Shown: one piece after another, positions 1 through 8,168 of the stretch
Layout: each line of letters begins with the position of its first letter
How positions within the stretch are numbered: position 1 is the first letter of the stretch
From: Chthonomonadales bacterium
Lineage (GTDB): Bacteria > Armatimonadota > Chthonomonadetes > Chthonomonadales > CAJBBX01
Reading direction: 5' to 3'
Assembly: GCA_020849275.1 (NCBI GenBank)
Contig: JADLGO010000049.1
Span: forward strand, 1 to 64,000
Length of the DNA: 64,000 nucleotides
Notes under the pieces: model-generated
The model's database searches: none
Told to the model about the DNA's origin: nothing
The model's input: only the letters and a program-made list of their open reading frames with translations
Translations under genes and position numbers: made by a program

Positions 1-358
1 CGGCGCCGTCGTGGTCGGCGGCGTACATGGCGTAGGCCGCCCAGATCTGGTGGAGGTTGGAGGTGCACGTCGTCACGCGGGCGCGCTCGCGCACCGGGCC
101 CAGGGCCGCGAAGACGATCCCGGCCAGAACCGCGATGATGCCCACGCAGAGCATCACCTCGATGAGCGTGAAGGCACGGATCGCGCGCGCCGCGGGTACG
201 GCGGGGCAAGGGGAGTCGAGCGCGCGGCGATGCGGCTGAGCGGGCGCGGCACGGGTCGCTGGTTCGGCGGCGCGCCGCGCTCCCGAGACGAGGCAAGCAT
301 CCGTGATCGGCGGGCGCCCGCGGGAAGGCGTGATCCGCCCAACCACCCCTCGCTCCAT
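1..358 (-). CDS. Prepilin-type N-terminal cleavage/methylation domain protein, 3' end cut by window edge
   Basis: Reading leftward from ATG at 358, the frame gives a leader, then the class III prepilin signature A-FTLIEVMLCVGIIAVLAGI with Glu at +5 and a hydrophobic helix. After it comes a T-C-T-SNL-x-QIW-x(n)-MYAADHDG stretch typical of the DUF1559/pseudopilin proteins abundant in Armatimonadota and Planctomycetes. About 119 residues are visible; the rest lies beyond the left edge. A GGAG (367-370) sits 8 nt before this ATG, supporting the start. The leader would be 62 residues, long for this class, and the residue before the cleaved Phe is Ala rather than Gly. Such proteins are processed by prepilin peptidase and form pilus or secretion pseudopilus fibres; the exact role here is unknown. 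A near-consensus promoter lies at 494-522. Confidence 0.8.
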   Translation of the reverse strand, partial: MERGVVGRITPSRGRPPITDACLVSGARRAAEPATRAAPAQPHRRALDSPCPAVPAARAIRAFTLIEVMLCVGIIAVLAGIVFAALGPVRERARVTTCTSNLHQIWAAYAMYAADHDGA

Positions 359-493
359 GGAATGCACTCCAGGCCGGACGGCGCCTGCTCAGGAGTACAG
401 CCTGAACGTGTCGGGCTCAGGAGGCGCCGCGATGAGGAGCGCGGCCATCTCGAGAGCGCGTCGGGGATCGCACAGTATCGGCGTATCACGGTG

Positions 494-522
494 ATTGTAC
501 GGCGCCCCCCCCCACATGTCAA
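494..522 (-). promoter_or_regulatory. Sigma70-type promoter for the prepilin gene
   Basis: On the minus strand TTGACA (522-517) is followed after exactly 17 nt by TACAAT (499-494). Expected transcription start is near 487, giving a leader of about 130 nt. The spacer contains a run of nine identical bases (C on the plus strand, 505-513). The -35 box lies inside an inverted repeat (514-532). Confidence 0.65.
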
Positions 523-532
523 GTAGACATGT
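514..532. promoter_or_regulatory. Inverted repeat, candidate operator
   Basis: ACATGTC and GACATGT form a perfect 7-bp inverted repeat around the 5-bp centre AAGTA. It covers the -35 box of the leftward promoter and lies about 50 bp upstream of the rightward promoter, so a bound regulator could repress the first and affect the second. A second, smaller odd palindrome, ATCAC-G-GTGAT (485-495), overlaps the start region of the leftward transcript. Binding is inferred, not shown. Confidence 0.45.
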
Positions 533-580
533 ATACACCTCCATCTGTGAGCGGGCGCGACACGCGGGCGCGAACGCCGG

Positions 581-609
581 TTGACAGCCGCCGCCCCGCC
601 GACTATGAT
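581..609 (+). promoter_or_regulatory. Sigma70-type promoter for the Gfo/Idh gene
   Basis: TTGACA (581-586), 17-nt spacer, TATGAT (604-609). Five of six -10 positions and all -35 positions match the consensus. Expected start is near 616, with a 5' leader of about 42 nt before ATG 658. Confidence 0.7.
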
Positions 610-657
610 CGGCAGAGCACGCCTCCGTCACGAGGCGCGCCGCGAAAGGGAACGACC

Positions 658-1704
658 ATGGCGGACCGTGTCGGCATCGGCGTGGTGGGCTGCGGCAGCG
701 TCAGCCACCAGTACATGGCACTGGCGCGCACGCTGGAGAGCGAGGGACTCTGCGCAACCGTCGCCGCGTGCGACACCGACGAGGGCAAGCGCGAACTCGC
801 CCGCGAGACCTGGGGCCTGCCCGTCTTCACCACGGACTACCGCGAGCTCGTGGTGCGAGCCGACGTCGACCTGGTGCTGGTGCTCACGCCGATGCGCGAG
901 CACGCTCGGGTGGCCCGCGCCGCCCTCCTGGCCGGCAGGCACGCGCTGGTTGAGAAGCCGATGGCCTCCAGCCTGGCCGAGGCCGCCGGCCTGGTCGAGT
1001 TGGCTCGTACCGTGCCGGGACTCCTCATCTGCGCGCCGCACACCGTGGTCAGCCCCACGTTCCGCGCCATCGCCGAGCGCCTGGACGCAGGCGACATCGG
1101 GCGGGTGCTCACCGCCCGCGCGCGCTACGGCTGGGCCGGGCCGAGCTGGGGCAAGTGGTTCTATCAGCCGGGCGGCGGCGTGCTTTTCGACCTTGGCGTC
1201 TACAACCTGACCACGCTCACCGGCTGGCTCGGTCCCGCGCGGCGCGTGATGGCGATGACCGGCGTCGCCATCCCGGAGCGCACCGTGGACGGCGAGCGGA
1301 TTCGCGTGGAGGCGGAGGACAACGCCCAGGTCCTGCTGGACCTCGGCGACTCCGTCTTCGCGTCGATCACCACCGGCTTCACGATGCAGAGCGCGCGCGG
1401 CCCGGCGATCGAGCTCTACGGCAGCCGCGGCGTCCTGCAGATGCTGGGCGACGACTGGGCGCCGCGCGGCTATGAGATGTGGCGCGGTGAGCAGAGCGGA
1501 TGGGAGACGGTGGCTGAGACCGACCCGGGCTGGCCCTGGACCGCCGGCCTGCGCCACGCGCTCAAGTGCATCCGCGCCGGCGAGCCGCCCCGCATCACGC
1601 CCGAGCACGCCTATCACGTCCTCGAGATCATGCTGCGCGCGCAGGAATCCGGGCGCGACGGGCGAGCGCACGACCTGACGAGCCGGTTCGAGCTCCCTCG
1701 CTAA
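658..1704 (+). CDS. Gfo/Idh/MocA family NAD(P)-dependent oxidoreductase
   Basis: The 348-residue protein starts with a Rossmann fold (GVVGCGSVSHQYM) and carries the family's VEKPMA motif, followed by the C-terminal alpha/beta domain of Gfo/Idh enzymes. The family oxidises or reduces sugars and cyclitols in the cytoplasm; the substrate cannot be read from sequence. The frame stays open to ATG 529, but ATG 658 is chosen because AAAGGGA lies just upstream, the Rossmann fold begins 4 residues in, and the promoter at 581-609 would lie inside the longer version. It is divergent from the prepilin gene and is followed by asd after 60 bp. Confidence 0.88.
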   Translation: MADRVGIGVVGCGSVSHQYMALARTLESEGLCATVAACDTDEGKRELARETWGLPVFTTDYRELVVRADVDLVLVLTPMREHARVARAALLAGRHALVEKPMASSLAEAAGLVELARTVPGLLICAPHTVVSPTFRAIAERLDAGDIGRVLTARARYGWAGPSWGKWFYQPGGGVLFDLGVYNLTTLTGWLGPARRVMAMTGVAIPERTVDGERIRVEAEDNAQVLLDLGDSVFASITTGFTMQSARGPAIELYGSRGVLQMLGDDWAPRGYEMWRGEQSGWETVAETDPGWPWTAGLRHALKCIRAGEPPRITPEHAYHVLEIMLRAQESGRDGRAHDLTSRFELPR

Positions 1705-1764
1705 GCGCCTGAGCGGCGCGCGGCGGGTATCATAGGGACACACCGAAGCACGGGAGTGAGGAGC

Positions 1765-2784
1765 GTGAGCGAGTACCACGTCGCCATCGCGGGCGCGACG
1801 GGAGCGGTCGGCGCCGAGTTTCTGCGCCTGCTAGAGGAGCGCGAGTTCCCGTTGGCCTCGCTGCGGCTGCACGCCTCCGAGCGCTCGGCCGGGCGCGCCC
1901 TGCGGTTCCGCGGCCGCGACCACCTGGTTGAGCGGCTCGGCGAGGAGTCGTTCAACGGCTGCGACATCGCCTTCTTCTCCGCCGGGGCGGCGCGCAGCCG
2001 CTGCTTCGTGCCGGCCGCCGTGCGCGCCGGCGCCGTCGTGATCGACAACTCCTCCGCGTTCCGCCTGGACCCGAGCGTGCCCCTCGTGGTGCCCGAGGTG
2101 AACGCCGGCGACATCGCGCGCAGCCGAGGCATCATCGCCAATCCGAACTGTTCCACCATCATCATGCTGCTGCCGGTGGCGGCGCTCCGCGCGCTCGGGC
2201 CAATCCGGCGCATCGTCGTTTCGACCTATCAGGCCGCCAGCGGCGCCGGCGCCCAGGCGATGCAGGAACTCGTCGAGCAGACGCGCGAGGCGCTCGATGG
2301 CAACACGCTGGAGCCGCGCGTCTTCCCACACCCCATCGCCTTCAACCTCTTCTCCCACAACTCTCGCATCGGCGAGGACGGGTACAACGAGGAGGAGATG
2401 AAGATGGTGCACGAGGCGCGCAAGATCCTGCACGATGACGACCTGGCGATCACGGCAACCTGCGTGCGCGTGCCGGTGCTGCGGGCACATTCGGAGAGCA
2501 TCAACGTGGAGTTCGCGGGCGAGCGGCCGCCGCTCAACGCGGTGCGCGAGGCCCTCTTCCGCTTCCCCGGCGTGCGTCTGGTGGACGACGTCGAGCACAA
2601 CCGCTTCCCGATGCCGGTGGAGGCTACGGGCCGCGACGAGGTGCTCGTGGGCCGCGTGCGCAACGATCTTTCGAACGGCAGCGCGATCGAGATGTTCGTG
2701 TGCGGCGACCAGATCCTCAAGGGCGCGGCGCTCAACGGCCTGCAGATCGCCCGGGAGTGGATCCGCCGGCGCGAGGCGGCATGA
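1765..2784 (+). CDS. asd: Aspartate-semialdehyde dehydrogenase
   Basis: This 339-residue enzyme converts L-aspartyl-4-phosphate to aspartate semialdehyde with NADPH, the branch step to lysine/diaminopimelate, threonine and methionine. Visible features are the N-terminal GATGAVGAEFLRLL nucleotide-binding loop, DNSSAFR, the active-site NPNCSTI (catalytic Cys) and YQAASGAGAQ. GTG 1765 is preferred over GTG 1756 because GGGAG (1752-1756) is 8 nt before it. A TATCAT (1728-1733) is a possible -10 box. The stop overlaps an in-frame ATG (2781) of dapA as ATGA, so the two genes are probably co-translated. Confidence 0.95.
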   Translation: MSEYHVAIAGATGAVGAEFLRLLEEREFPLASLRLHASERSAGRALRFRGRDHLVERLGEESFNGCDIAFFSAGAARSRCFVPAAVRAGAVVIDNSSAFRLDPSVPLVVPEVNAGDIARSRGIIANPNCSTIIMLLPVAALRALGPIRRIVVSTYQAASGAGAQAMQELVEQTREALDGNTLEPRVFPHPIAFNLFSHNSRIGEDGYNEEEMKMVHEARKILHDDDLAITATCVRVPVLRAHSESINVEFAGERPPLNAVREALFRFPGVRLVDDVEHNRFPMPVEATGRDEVLVGRVRNDLSNGSAIEMFVCGDQILKGAALNGLQIAREWIRRREAA

Positions 2785-2816
2785 GGCCGATTCGGCGCGG
2801 CGTACGGGAGGTACCG

Positions 2817-3713
2817 ATGCAAGCCGACTGGGGTCAGGTGCTCACGGCGATGGTGACGCCCTTCGACGAGCGCCTGGCCATCGACGAGGCGGGTGTGGCG
2901 CGCCTCGTCGACCACCTCTTCGCCAACGGGTCCGATGGGCTGGTGGTGTGCGGCACGACCGGCGAGGCCCCCACGCTCTCGCCCGACGAGAAGCTGCGCA
3001 TGTTCGGGCTCGTGAAGGAATGCGCGCGCGGCCGCGGACCCGTGATCGCCGGCTCGGGCGATAACGAGACCGCGACGACCATCGAGCTCTCTCGCGCGGC
3101 CGAAGCGGTCGGCGCCGACGGCCTGCTCCTGGTCACACCCTATTACAACAAGCCGTCGCAGGAGGGGCTTTACCGCCACTTTCGCGCGGCCGCCGAGGCC
3201 GTCTCGGTCCCCATCGTCATCTACAATGTGCCCGGCCGTACCAGCGTGAACATGGAGCCCGCCACCGTCGCGCGGCTTGCGCGCGAGGCGCCGAACATCG
3301 TCGCCGTCAAGGAGGCGAGCGGCAACATGGTGCAAGCCTCGGAGATCGTGGCCGCCGCGCCGGAGGGCTTCCAGGTCTACAGCGGCGAGGACGGCGTCGT
3401 CCTGCCGCTTCTGGCCGTGGGCGCCGTTGGGGTCATCAGCGTTACGTCGCACCTCGTGGGACGCGACCTCAAGGCAATGCACGCGGCTTTCCGCGCTGGC
3501 GACACGGCCAGGGCGCGGCGGCTGCACCTGCGTATGCTGCCCATCGTACACGCCTGCTTCCAGTCCACCACGCCGAGCCCGGTTCCGGTGAAGGCGGCCC
3601 TGCAAATGCTCGGCCTCCCCGCGGGCCCGCTGCGCCTCCCTCTCGTCGAAGCGACGGCGCGCGAGCGCGAAGTGGTGGCCTCCGCCCTGCGCGCTTACGG
3701 CCTGCTCGCCTGA
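2817..3713 (+). CDS. dapA: 4-hydroxy-tetrahydrodipicolinate synthase
   Basis: A 298-residue (beta/alpha)8 class I aldolase condensing aspartate semialdehyde with pyruvate, the first step of diaminopimelate synthesis. Catalytic residues are visible: GTTGE (46-50), Tyr136 and Arg141 in IYNVPGRT, and Schiff-base Lys165 in VKEASG, matching Tyr133/Arg138/Lys161 of the E. coli enzyme. ATG 2817 is preceded by GGAGG (2807-2811) at 5-nt spacing; an in-frame ATG at 2781 overlapping the asd stop is an alternative that would add 12 residues. asd-dapA is a common operon. A hairpin directly follows the stop. Confidence 0.95.
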   Translation: MQADWGQVLTAMVTPFDERLAIDEAGVARLVDHLFANGSDGLVVCGTTGEAPTLSPDEKLRMFGLVKECARGRGPVIAGSGDNETATTIELSRAAEAVGADGLLLVTPYYNKPSQEGLYRHFRAAAEAVSVPIVIYNVPGRTSVNMEPATVARLAREAPNIVAVKEASGNMVQASEIVAAAPEGFQVYSGEDGVVLPLLAVGAVGVISVTSHLVGRDLKAMHAAFRAGDTARARRLHLRMLPIVHACFQSTTPSPVPVKAALQMLGLPAGPLRLPLVEATAREREVVASALRAYGLLA

Positions 3714-3733
3714 GCCGCCCGAACCGGGGCGGC
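3714..3733 (+). terminator. Hairpin after dapA
   Basis: GCCGCCC and GGGCGGC form a perfect 7-bp stem with a 6-nt loop starting at the base after the dapA stop. There is no T run, so it is a weak or Rho-assisted terminator at best, plausible for this GC content. Confidence 0.45.
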
Positions 3734-3826
3734 GTTGCGCGCCTGCCACGGGTCTCGCGCCGCCTCCCCACCGCGTCCACCTCGCTGTCCGGCGGCTGCC
3801 CCGGCTCGTCGCCGCGCGGCGCCGTA

Positions 3827-3855
3827 TGGACAACGGTGGCGCGCTGTGATACAGT
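3827..3855 (+). promoter_or_regulatory. Candidate sigma70-type promoter
   Basis: TGGACA (3827-3832), 17-nt spacer, TACAGT (3850-3855), 57 bp upstream of the membrane protein gene at 3912. The exact 17-nt spacing is the same as in the stronger promoters of this window. Confidence 0.4.
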
Positions 3856-3911
3856 AGCGGCACAGGAGAGGCGCCGCCAATCGGGGCCGTGGCTCCGCGG
3901 CGGCTCAGGCC

Positions 3912-4838
3912 ATGCAACACCGGACGCACCACGAACAGCAGCTTGCCGTGCCGGTCGTCCGACCGGCCGAGGATGCGGGCCCGTCGCCGGCGGCGGGGCT
4001 GGAGCCAGCCGCCGACGAGGCCGACCGCCTGCTTGAGTCGTTCGCGCGGCTCTCGCGACGGCGGACCGGCTACCGGGGCGCGTGCGCGGCGCTCGGCGGC
4101 GCGCTCGCCGGCCTGTCGGCCATCATCGGCGCCGCGCTCCTCGTCTCGCCGCCCGCGGGCGCGCTGCGGGTGGTGCTCGGCCAGGACATAAGCGTCGGCC
4201 TGCTCTCGTGGGGCGCGCCGCGTGGCCACGGCTGGCCGGGCTGGTCGTGGCTCCTGCCTCTCGCGGCTCTGGCCGTGTGCGCGCTGGGAGCGGCACTCAC
4301 GCGGCGCGAGTGCGCGCGGATCGCGCGGGTCGCCCAGAGGCTGGCGCGTGAAGGCGATCTGCGAGCCATCGGGCCGCTGCTGGAGGCGCTCTACCTTCCC
4401 GGGCGGGCCTTGCGCGAGGATGTGGCCGAGGGGCTCGCGCGCCTGCTGCCGCGCGTCGGCCCCGAGGACCGTCCCCCGCTCGACGACCGGCAGCGCCGGC
4501 TCCTGCGCCGCTGCCTGGAGCGCCCTCCCATCGAGGCGGTCGGGCTCTGCGCCCCGATCCTGGACGCGTGCCGCCACGTCGGCGACGGGTCCGAGGCGGC
4601 GGCCGCCGAGCGCCTATCTCGAGGCGAGGGCCCGGCCCGGGGCGATGCGCGCGCGCGAGCCGCGGCGCTGGGCTACCTGGAGGCGATGGCGCGGCGCGTC
4701 GAGCGCATGTGCCAGGCCGCTACGCTTCTGCGCCCGCGCGAGTTGCGTGCCCTGCTGCGGCCCGCCGGACCGGGCGAGGCCGACCACTCGGCCCTGCTAC
4801 GCCCGCACGGCAACGACGGACCGGCCCCGACCGCCTGA
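3912..4838 (+). CDS. Membrane protein of unknown function with a helical C-terminal region
   Basis: The 308-residue protein has a charged N-terminus of about 55 residues, a hydrophobic Ala/Gly-rich segment (about 57-80), a second hydrophobic segment (about 112-130), and then about 170 cytoplasm-like residues of amphipathic helices rich in Arg, Leu and Ala that resemble degenerate HEAT-type helical repeats. I recognise no enzyme motif. ATG 3912 has only a weak ribosome site. It is convergent with the methylase/nuclease cassette and seems to be a single-gene unit with its own candidate promoter. Confidence 0.6.
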   Translation: MQHRTHHEQQLAVPVVRPAEDAGPSPAAGLEPAADEADRLLESFARLSRRRTGYRGACAALGGALAGLSAIIGAALLVSPPAGALRVVLGQDISVGLLSWGAPRGHGWPGWSWLLPLAALAVCALGAALTRRECARIARVAQRLAREGDLRAIGPLLEALYLPGRALREDVAEGLARLLPRVGPEDRPPLDDRQRRLLRRCLERPPIEAVGLCAPILDACRHVGDGSEAAAAERLSRGEGPARGDARARAAALGYLEAMARRVERMCQAATLLRPRELRALLRPAGPGEADHSALLRPHGNDGPAPTA

Positions 4839-4881
4839 GGCGGGCGCGTCTCCATTGGACGCCCCCCGGACACGCGCGCTG

Positions 4882-5901
4882 CTATCTCGCCCGATACTCG
4901 CGGATGCGTGTCCGATCAATCAGCAGGCTAATCGTCGGCAGGGTGAACACCCTGCCGTCTGTTGCCTGGAGCAGTCGCCGTATGTCCTCCCGACGGACCC
5001 TGAACCCTCGCCCCGCGATACAGGCGATCACGTCGTAGTCGCGGCCGGACTCGTCCCGGAGCGTTCTCAGACGCTGCACGCGCGCCACCTTGTCGCGCGC
5101 CGTGCCGTCGTCTTCCGTCAGCTTCGCCTCGATCACCGCCACGGGGCTGAACTCGTCGGGAACGATGAAATCCGGGGCCTGATCGAAGCCCGTGACCCTC
5201 TCGGCTCGCTTTGTCTCCCGGAAGCTCACTTTCGCCGCCGCAAGGACGTCCTTGACGGCTGCCTCGACCACCTCGCCGACCAGCTCGCTGACCGAATCCC
5301 GGTGCGAGGCGAACGGCCGGCCGAGGAAGCGCTCGTACAGCAAGACCGGATACGGGACGCCCAGGTCCGCCACCGCCTCCACGCTCTTGAGGCCCTCCTT
5401 CGTATCCGCCTTGTCCAGACGGTGCAGCAGCGTCGCAGGGAGCCGAACCGCCCCCGCGAGCAGGAGTTGAACCCCGGTCGCTATCATGGCCCGGATCCGC
5501 ATGTCGGTCACCGTCGCCCCGAGCCTGCGCGACTTCTGCGGCTCGATACGGATGCGCCGGTCGATGTTACGCGCGGCCCCCTGATCCACCGCCACGCCGG
5601 CGCTCGCCGTCGTGACGTACGCCCACTCCGGCGGCGTGAAGCCGAGAATGGCGCGGAACACAATGAAGGCGATCTGTGCTTCCTCGACGGCGGCTTCCAC
5701 GGTCGCGGGCGTCACCTGCCCGAAGCCGTGCGTCGCTCGCTTCAGGGCCTGGTAGCCACGCTCAAAGGTCGCGTAGTCGACGAACCCCTCGCCGCGCGGC
5801 ATCTCCAGGAAGCTGGAGCCTAGCTCCGCGATGACTTCGTCGATCAGGGGATCGTATGACAGCGAAGGACCGCCGTAATCGGCGTCAAAACGCAACGGCA
5901 T
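4882..5901 (-). CDS. PD-(D/E)XK nuclease-like protein, putative restriction partner of the upstream methylase
   Basis: This 339-residue protein has no recognised name. Residues 242-260 show APDF-(x)n-VIEAK, which fits a PD-(D/E)XK active site (Asp244, Glu258, Lys260) with a Glu-rich helix before it (around Glu213). After the core come a short basic helix and the strand YDVIACIA, as in type II restriction enzymes. Its start lies inside the end of the methylase gene (17-bp overlap), so the two are translationally coupled with the methylase first. Likely role: DNA cleavage in a restriction-modification or related defence unit. Alternatives are a DNA-repair nuclease or a specificity factor. Its base composition is less GC-rich than the flanking metabolic genes, which suggests transfer. 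Confidence 0.6.
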   Translation of the reverse strand: MPLRFDADYGGPSLSYDPLIDEVIAELGSSFLEMPRGEGFVDYATFERGYQALKRATHGFGQVTPATVEAAVEEAQIAFIVFRAILGFTPPEWAYVTTASAGVAVDQGAARNIDRRIRIEPQKSRRLGATVTDMRIRAMIATGVQLLLAGAVRLPATLLHRLDKADTKEGLKSVEAVADLGVPYPVLLYERFLGRPFASHRDSVSELVGEVVEAAVKDVLAAAKVSFRETKRAERVTGFDQAPDFIVPDEFSPVAVIEAKLTEDDGTARDKVARVQRLRTLRDESGRDYDVIACIAGRGFRVRREDIRRLLQATDGRVFTLPTISLLIDRTRIREYRAR

Positions 5902-8080
5902 CGGCCCGTTCCCCCTCCTTTGCCCATGCGAACAGGCCGTCGGCGACGGCGGGCGGCGCCTCGACGCTCTGCAGCCGTTCGGCCACCTGTTCCACCCTCG
6001 CGAGCGCGTCCATCGCCTTTCGAACCGTCTGCAGTTTCGTCGCTGTGGGCCGCGCGGCGTCCCACGTCGGCCGAAGGCACCAGATCGCCATGCGGGTGAT
6101 GTGGCCGAGCGCCGCGCAGCGGATGTCGCCTGCCGTGGGCTTCATGCCGGCCGAGCGAAGCTCCACCAGTTCCTTCGCCATGATCACTGCGAGCCCGTCC
6201 GCGTCATGGAACAGCCACGCGCGGCGGGCGACGCCGCGATCGCGGCACACGAACACTGTGTCGACGATCGACGAGCCCGTTCCGTGGATATGGATCGACC
6301 CGCCCATCTCTGCCGGGCAAGGCAGAGATGCGGAGCACGTCAACCCCGCGTCGAGGATCGCCATGCCGACCGCCAGGTAGGCATCCTGCTGATTGTGATG
6401 GTAGGTGAAGACGAGGGGCGCGCCCGGCTTAAGCGCCCTTGCCATGCGCGTATACACATCGGCGAGCCCTTCCGCGAAATGCTCCAGGCCGCGCTCCGCT
6501 GTCGCGTTTCCGGTGAGCTCATCGGCGTTCCGCGTCGTGTCCCGTTCGAGCCCGGGCGACGCTTGCCCCATCAGCTTGCGCAGCCAGACGTAGCAGAAGT
6601 GCATCAGCTCGCCGTACTGCACCATGCCGTAGTACGGAGGGTCGGTGAACACCCCGTCGAGTGTCGCCGGGCCGAGATCCAGTGACGTCGCCGCGGCGCA
6701 CCGGATGTCGATCCGCCGCTCGCGCTGTTCGGGGCGCTGCGGGTTGGTCGCTCCGATCCACTCCCCGCGGATAGGCACGGTCGTCTTGCGCCGGCCCTCG
6801 AAGGCCATCTCGAAGGGCGCCGTGCAGTACCGCTTGGCTTTGGCGTACTTCTCGATGATGTTGGTCCACCCGCCGGAGCCCACCGGCAAGGCGCTGCCTT
6901 TGCGAAGGCCGAGCAAGTTGGACTCAACCTGGACGTACCCGACGGGGAAACCGTGAATCGAGAAGATGTCCAGGGATTTGAGCGCCCACGTGTCGTAGCG
7001 GCAAAGCATGTTCTGGTATCGCAGGAGGTCCGACAGATTCGTGGCAAGCGCCCGCCGGATGCGCAGATCCTCCACCCTCCCGATCAGGCGCGCGCTCGTC
7101 TCGAGCCCCAGGAGCTGACGCGCGTTGAACAGCTCCCGAAACCGCCGATAGCCCCAGCGGAGCAACCGCGAGGACTCGTCGCCTTCGGGTATCGGGTCGT
7201 CCGGCACGTAGCATGCCGCCACGTCCTGCCACGCGGCTTCGGCCTCCCTCACACGCGCCAAGTCGTCTTCGTCCGGTTTCTTGAACAGGCGGCCGGGGCG
7301 AGACTCCAAGTCCGGGTTGTGGTACTCGATGGCGAATAGCCGGTGCGGCGGCGGCCCCTCTCCGTGGAACGGCGCGGAATTGACGTGGCCGCAATGCGGG
7401 CAGGCGCACCTGTTGCGCGAAACGGGCCCGTCCGTCGTCAACAGCCCTCCGCACCCGCACGCGCCGGGGCGCGCGGGATCGGCGACCTCATTGAGGTCGC
7501 CGCACGCCGGGCAGACGAGCACATACGACGTATGCCGCGAGTCCTCGGCCAGCACGTACCCCGGAAACAGGTCGAAACTCCTTCGACAGGCCGCGCACGT
7601 CGCGGTTTTCACCCACAGGTAGTACTTAACCCACGCGTCGGTGCGGCCCGTGACCGGGCACTTCGTCCTGTAGAGATGCCCCAGCGCCTCCGAGAGCCGT
7701 CCGACCACCTCCGCGGCCTTCTCCGCATAGGCACGGAGGTCGATCGCGTCCATCTCTTCGCGCACGACCCAGGTCGCCATCGGGTTGATGTCCGTCCCGA
7801 TGACGTTGCACCCGAGCCGGTTCGCTTCCAGCAGCGGCGTGCCGCCGCCCATAAAGGGATCGGCGATCGTCACGCCCTCGAAGGCGTTGGGGCGATAGTA
7901 CGTTTGCTCGACCGGCCCCCCCCCGAACTCCGAGAGCAGCAGCCCGCGGAACAGCGTTCCCGGCCGCCGCGCGAACCACTTGTGGACCGCGATGATTGGC
8001 CGGTAGTTCTGCTGGATCTGCTTCTCACGCAGCGCCAGGGATGCGATGAGCCCAATGCTGTAGTTCTGCTCTATGGACAT
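5885..8080 (-). CDS. DUF1156-type adenine-specific DNA methylase with Zn-ribbon (COG1743-like)
   Basis: A 731-residue SAM-dependent DNA methyltransferase. The N-terminus has VHKWFARRP (32-40), typical of DUF1156. Motif I ADPFMGGGTP lies at 73-82 and GTDINP at 95-100; motif IV TDPPYYG lies far downstream at 479-485, an alpha-type order. The region between holds paired cysteines (162/165, 190/193, 208/210, 225/227/230) that look like one or two zinc ribbons, probably for target recognition. It should methylate adenine N6 (or cytosine N4) at an unknown site. ATG 8080 has only a weak ribosome site; a TATCAT at 8129-8124 may be a -10 box. The overlapping nuclease-like gene downstream suggests a two-gene restriction-modification cassette. 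The usual DUF499 or helicase neighbours of this family are absent. Confidence 0.85.
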   Translation of the reverse strand: MSIEQNYSIGLIASLALREKQIQQNYRPIIAVHKWFARRPGTLFRGLLLSEFGGGPVEQTYYRPNAFEGVTIADPFMGGGTPLLEANRLGCNVIGTDINPMATWVVREEMDAIDLRAYAEKAAEVVGRLSEALGHLYRTKCPVTGRTDAWVKYYLWVKTATCAACRRSFDLFPGYVLAEDSRHTSYVLVCPACGDLNEVADPARPGACGCGGLLTTDGPVSRNRCACPHCGHVNSAPFHGEGPPPHRLFAIEYHNPDLESRPGRLFKKPDEDDLARVREAEAAWQDVAACYVPDDPIPEGDESSRLLRWGYRRFRELFNARQLLGLETSARLIGRVEDLRIRRALATNLSDLLRYQNMLCRYDTWALKSLDIFSIHGFPVGYVQVESNLLGLRKGSALPVGSGGWTNIIEKYAKAKRYCTAPFEMAFEGRRKTTVPIRGEWIGATNPQRPEQRERRIDIRCAAATSLDLGPATLDGVFTDPPYYGMVQYGELMHFCYVWLRKLMGQASPGLERDTTRNADELTGNATAERGLEHFAEGLADVYTRMARALKPGAPLVFTYHHNQQDAYLAVGMAILDAGLTCSASLPCPAEMGGSIHIHGTGSSIVDTVFVCRDRGVARRAWLFHDADGLAVIMAKELVELRSAGMKPTAGDIRCAALGHITRMAIWCLRPTWDAARPTATKLQTVRKAMDALARVEQVAERLQSVEAPPAVADGLFAWAKEGERADAVAF

Positions 8081-8168
8081 GCGTCGTCACGCGCGCTTTC
8101 CGCTTCGCGAGGGTACTGCAATGATGATACTCTCGCCGGCGCGGACCTGCCGGAGCGCCGGCCCGCGC

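Noticed and set aside
529-657. N-terminal extension of the first Gfo/Idh protein from ATG 529
   Set aside because: It would contain the promoter, has no ribosome site and adds 43 residues before the Rossmann fold.
2229-4577. 782-residue minus-strand frame over asd, dapA and the membrane protein
   Set aside because: Antisense to two certain metabolic genes, with no start or family pattern of its own.
4846-4862. GCGTC/GACGC hairpin between convergent genes as a terminator
   Set aside because: Only 5 bp of stem and no T run; too weak to list as a feature.
4882-5901. Assignment of the nuclease-like protein to a named type II restriction family such as XcyI
   Set aside because: Length is similar but I see no family-specific motif beyond a generic PD-(D/E)XK pattern.
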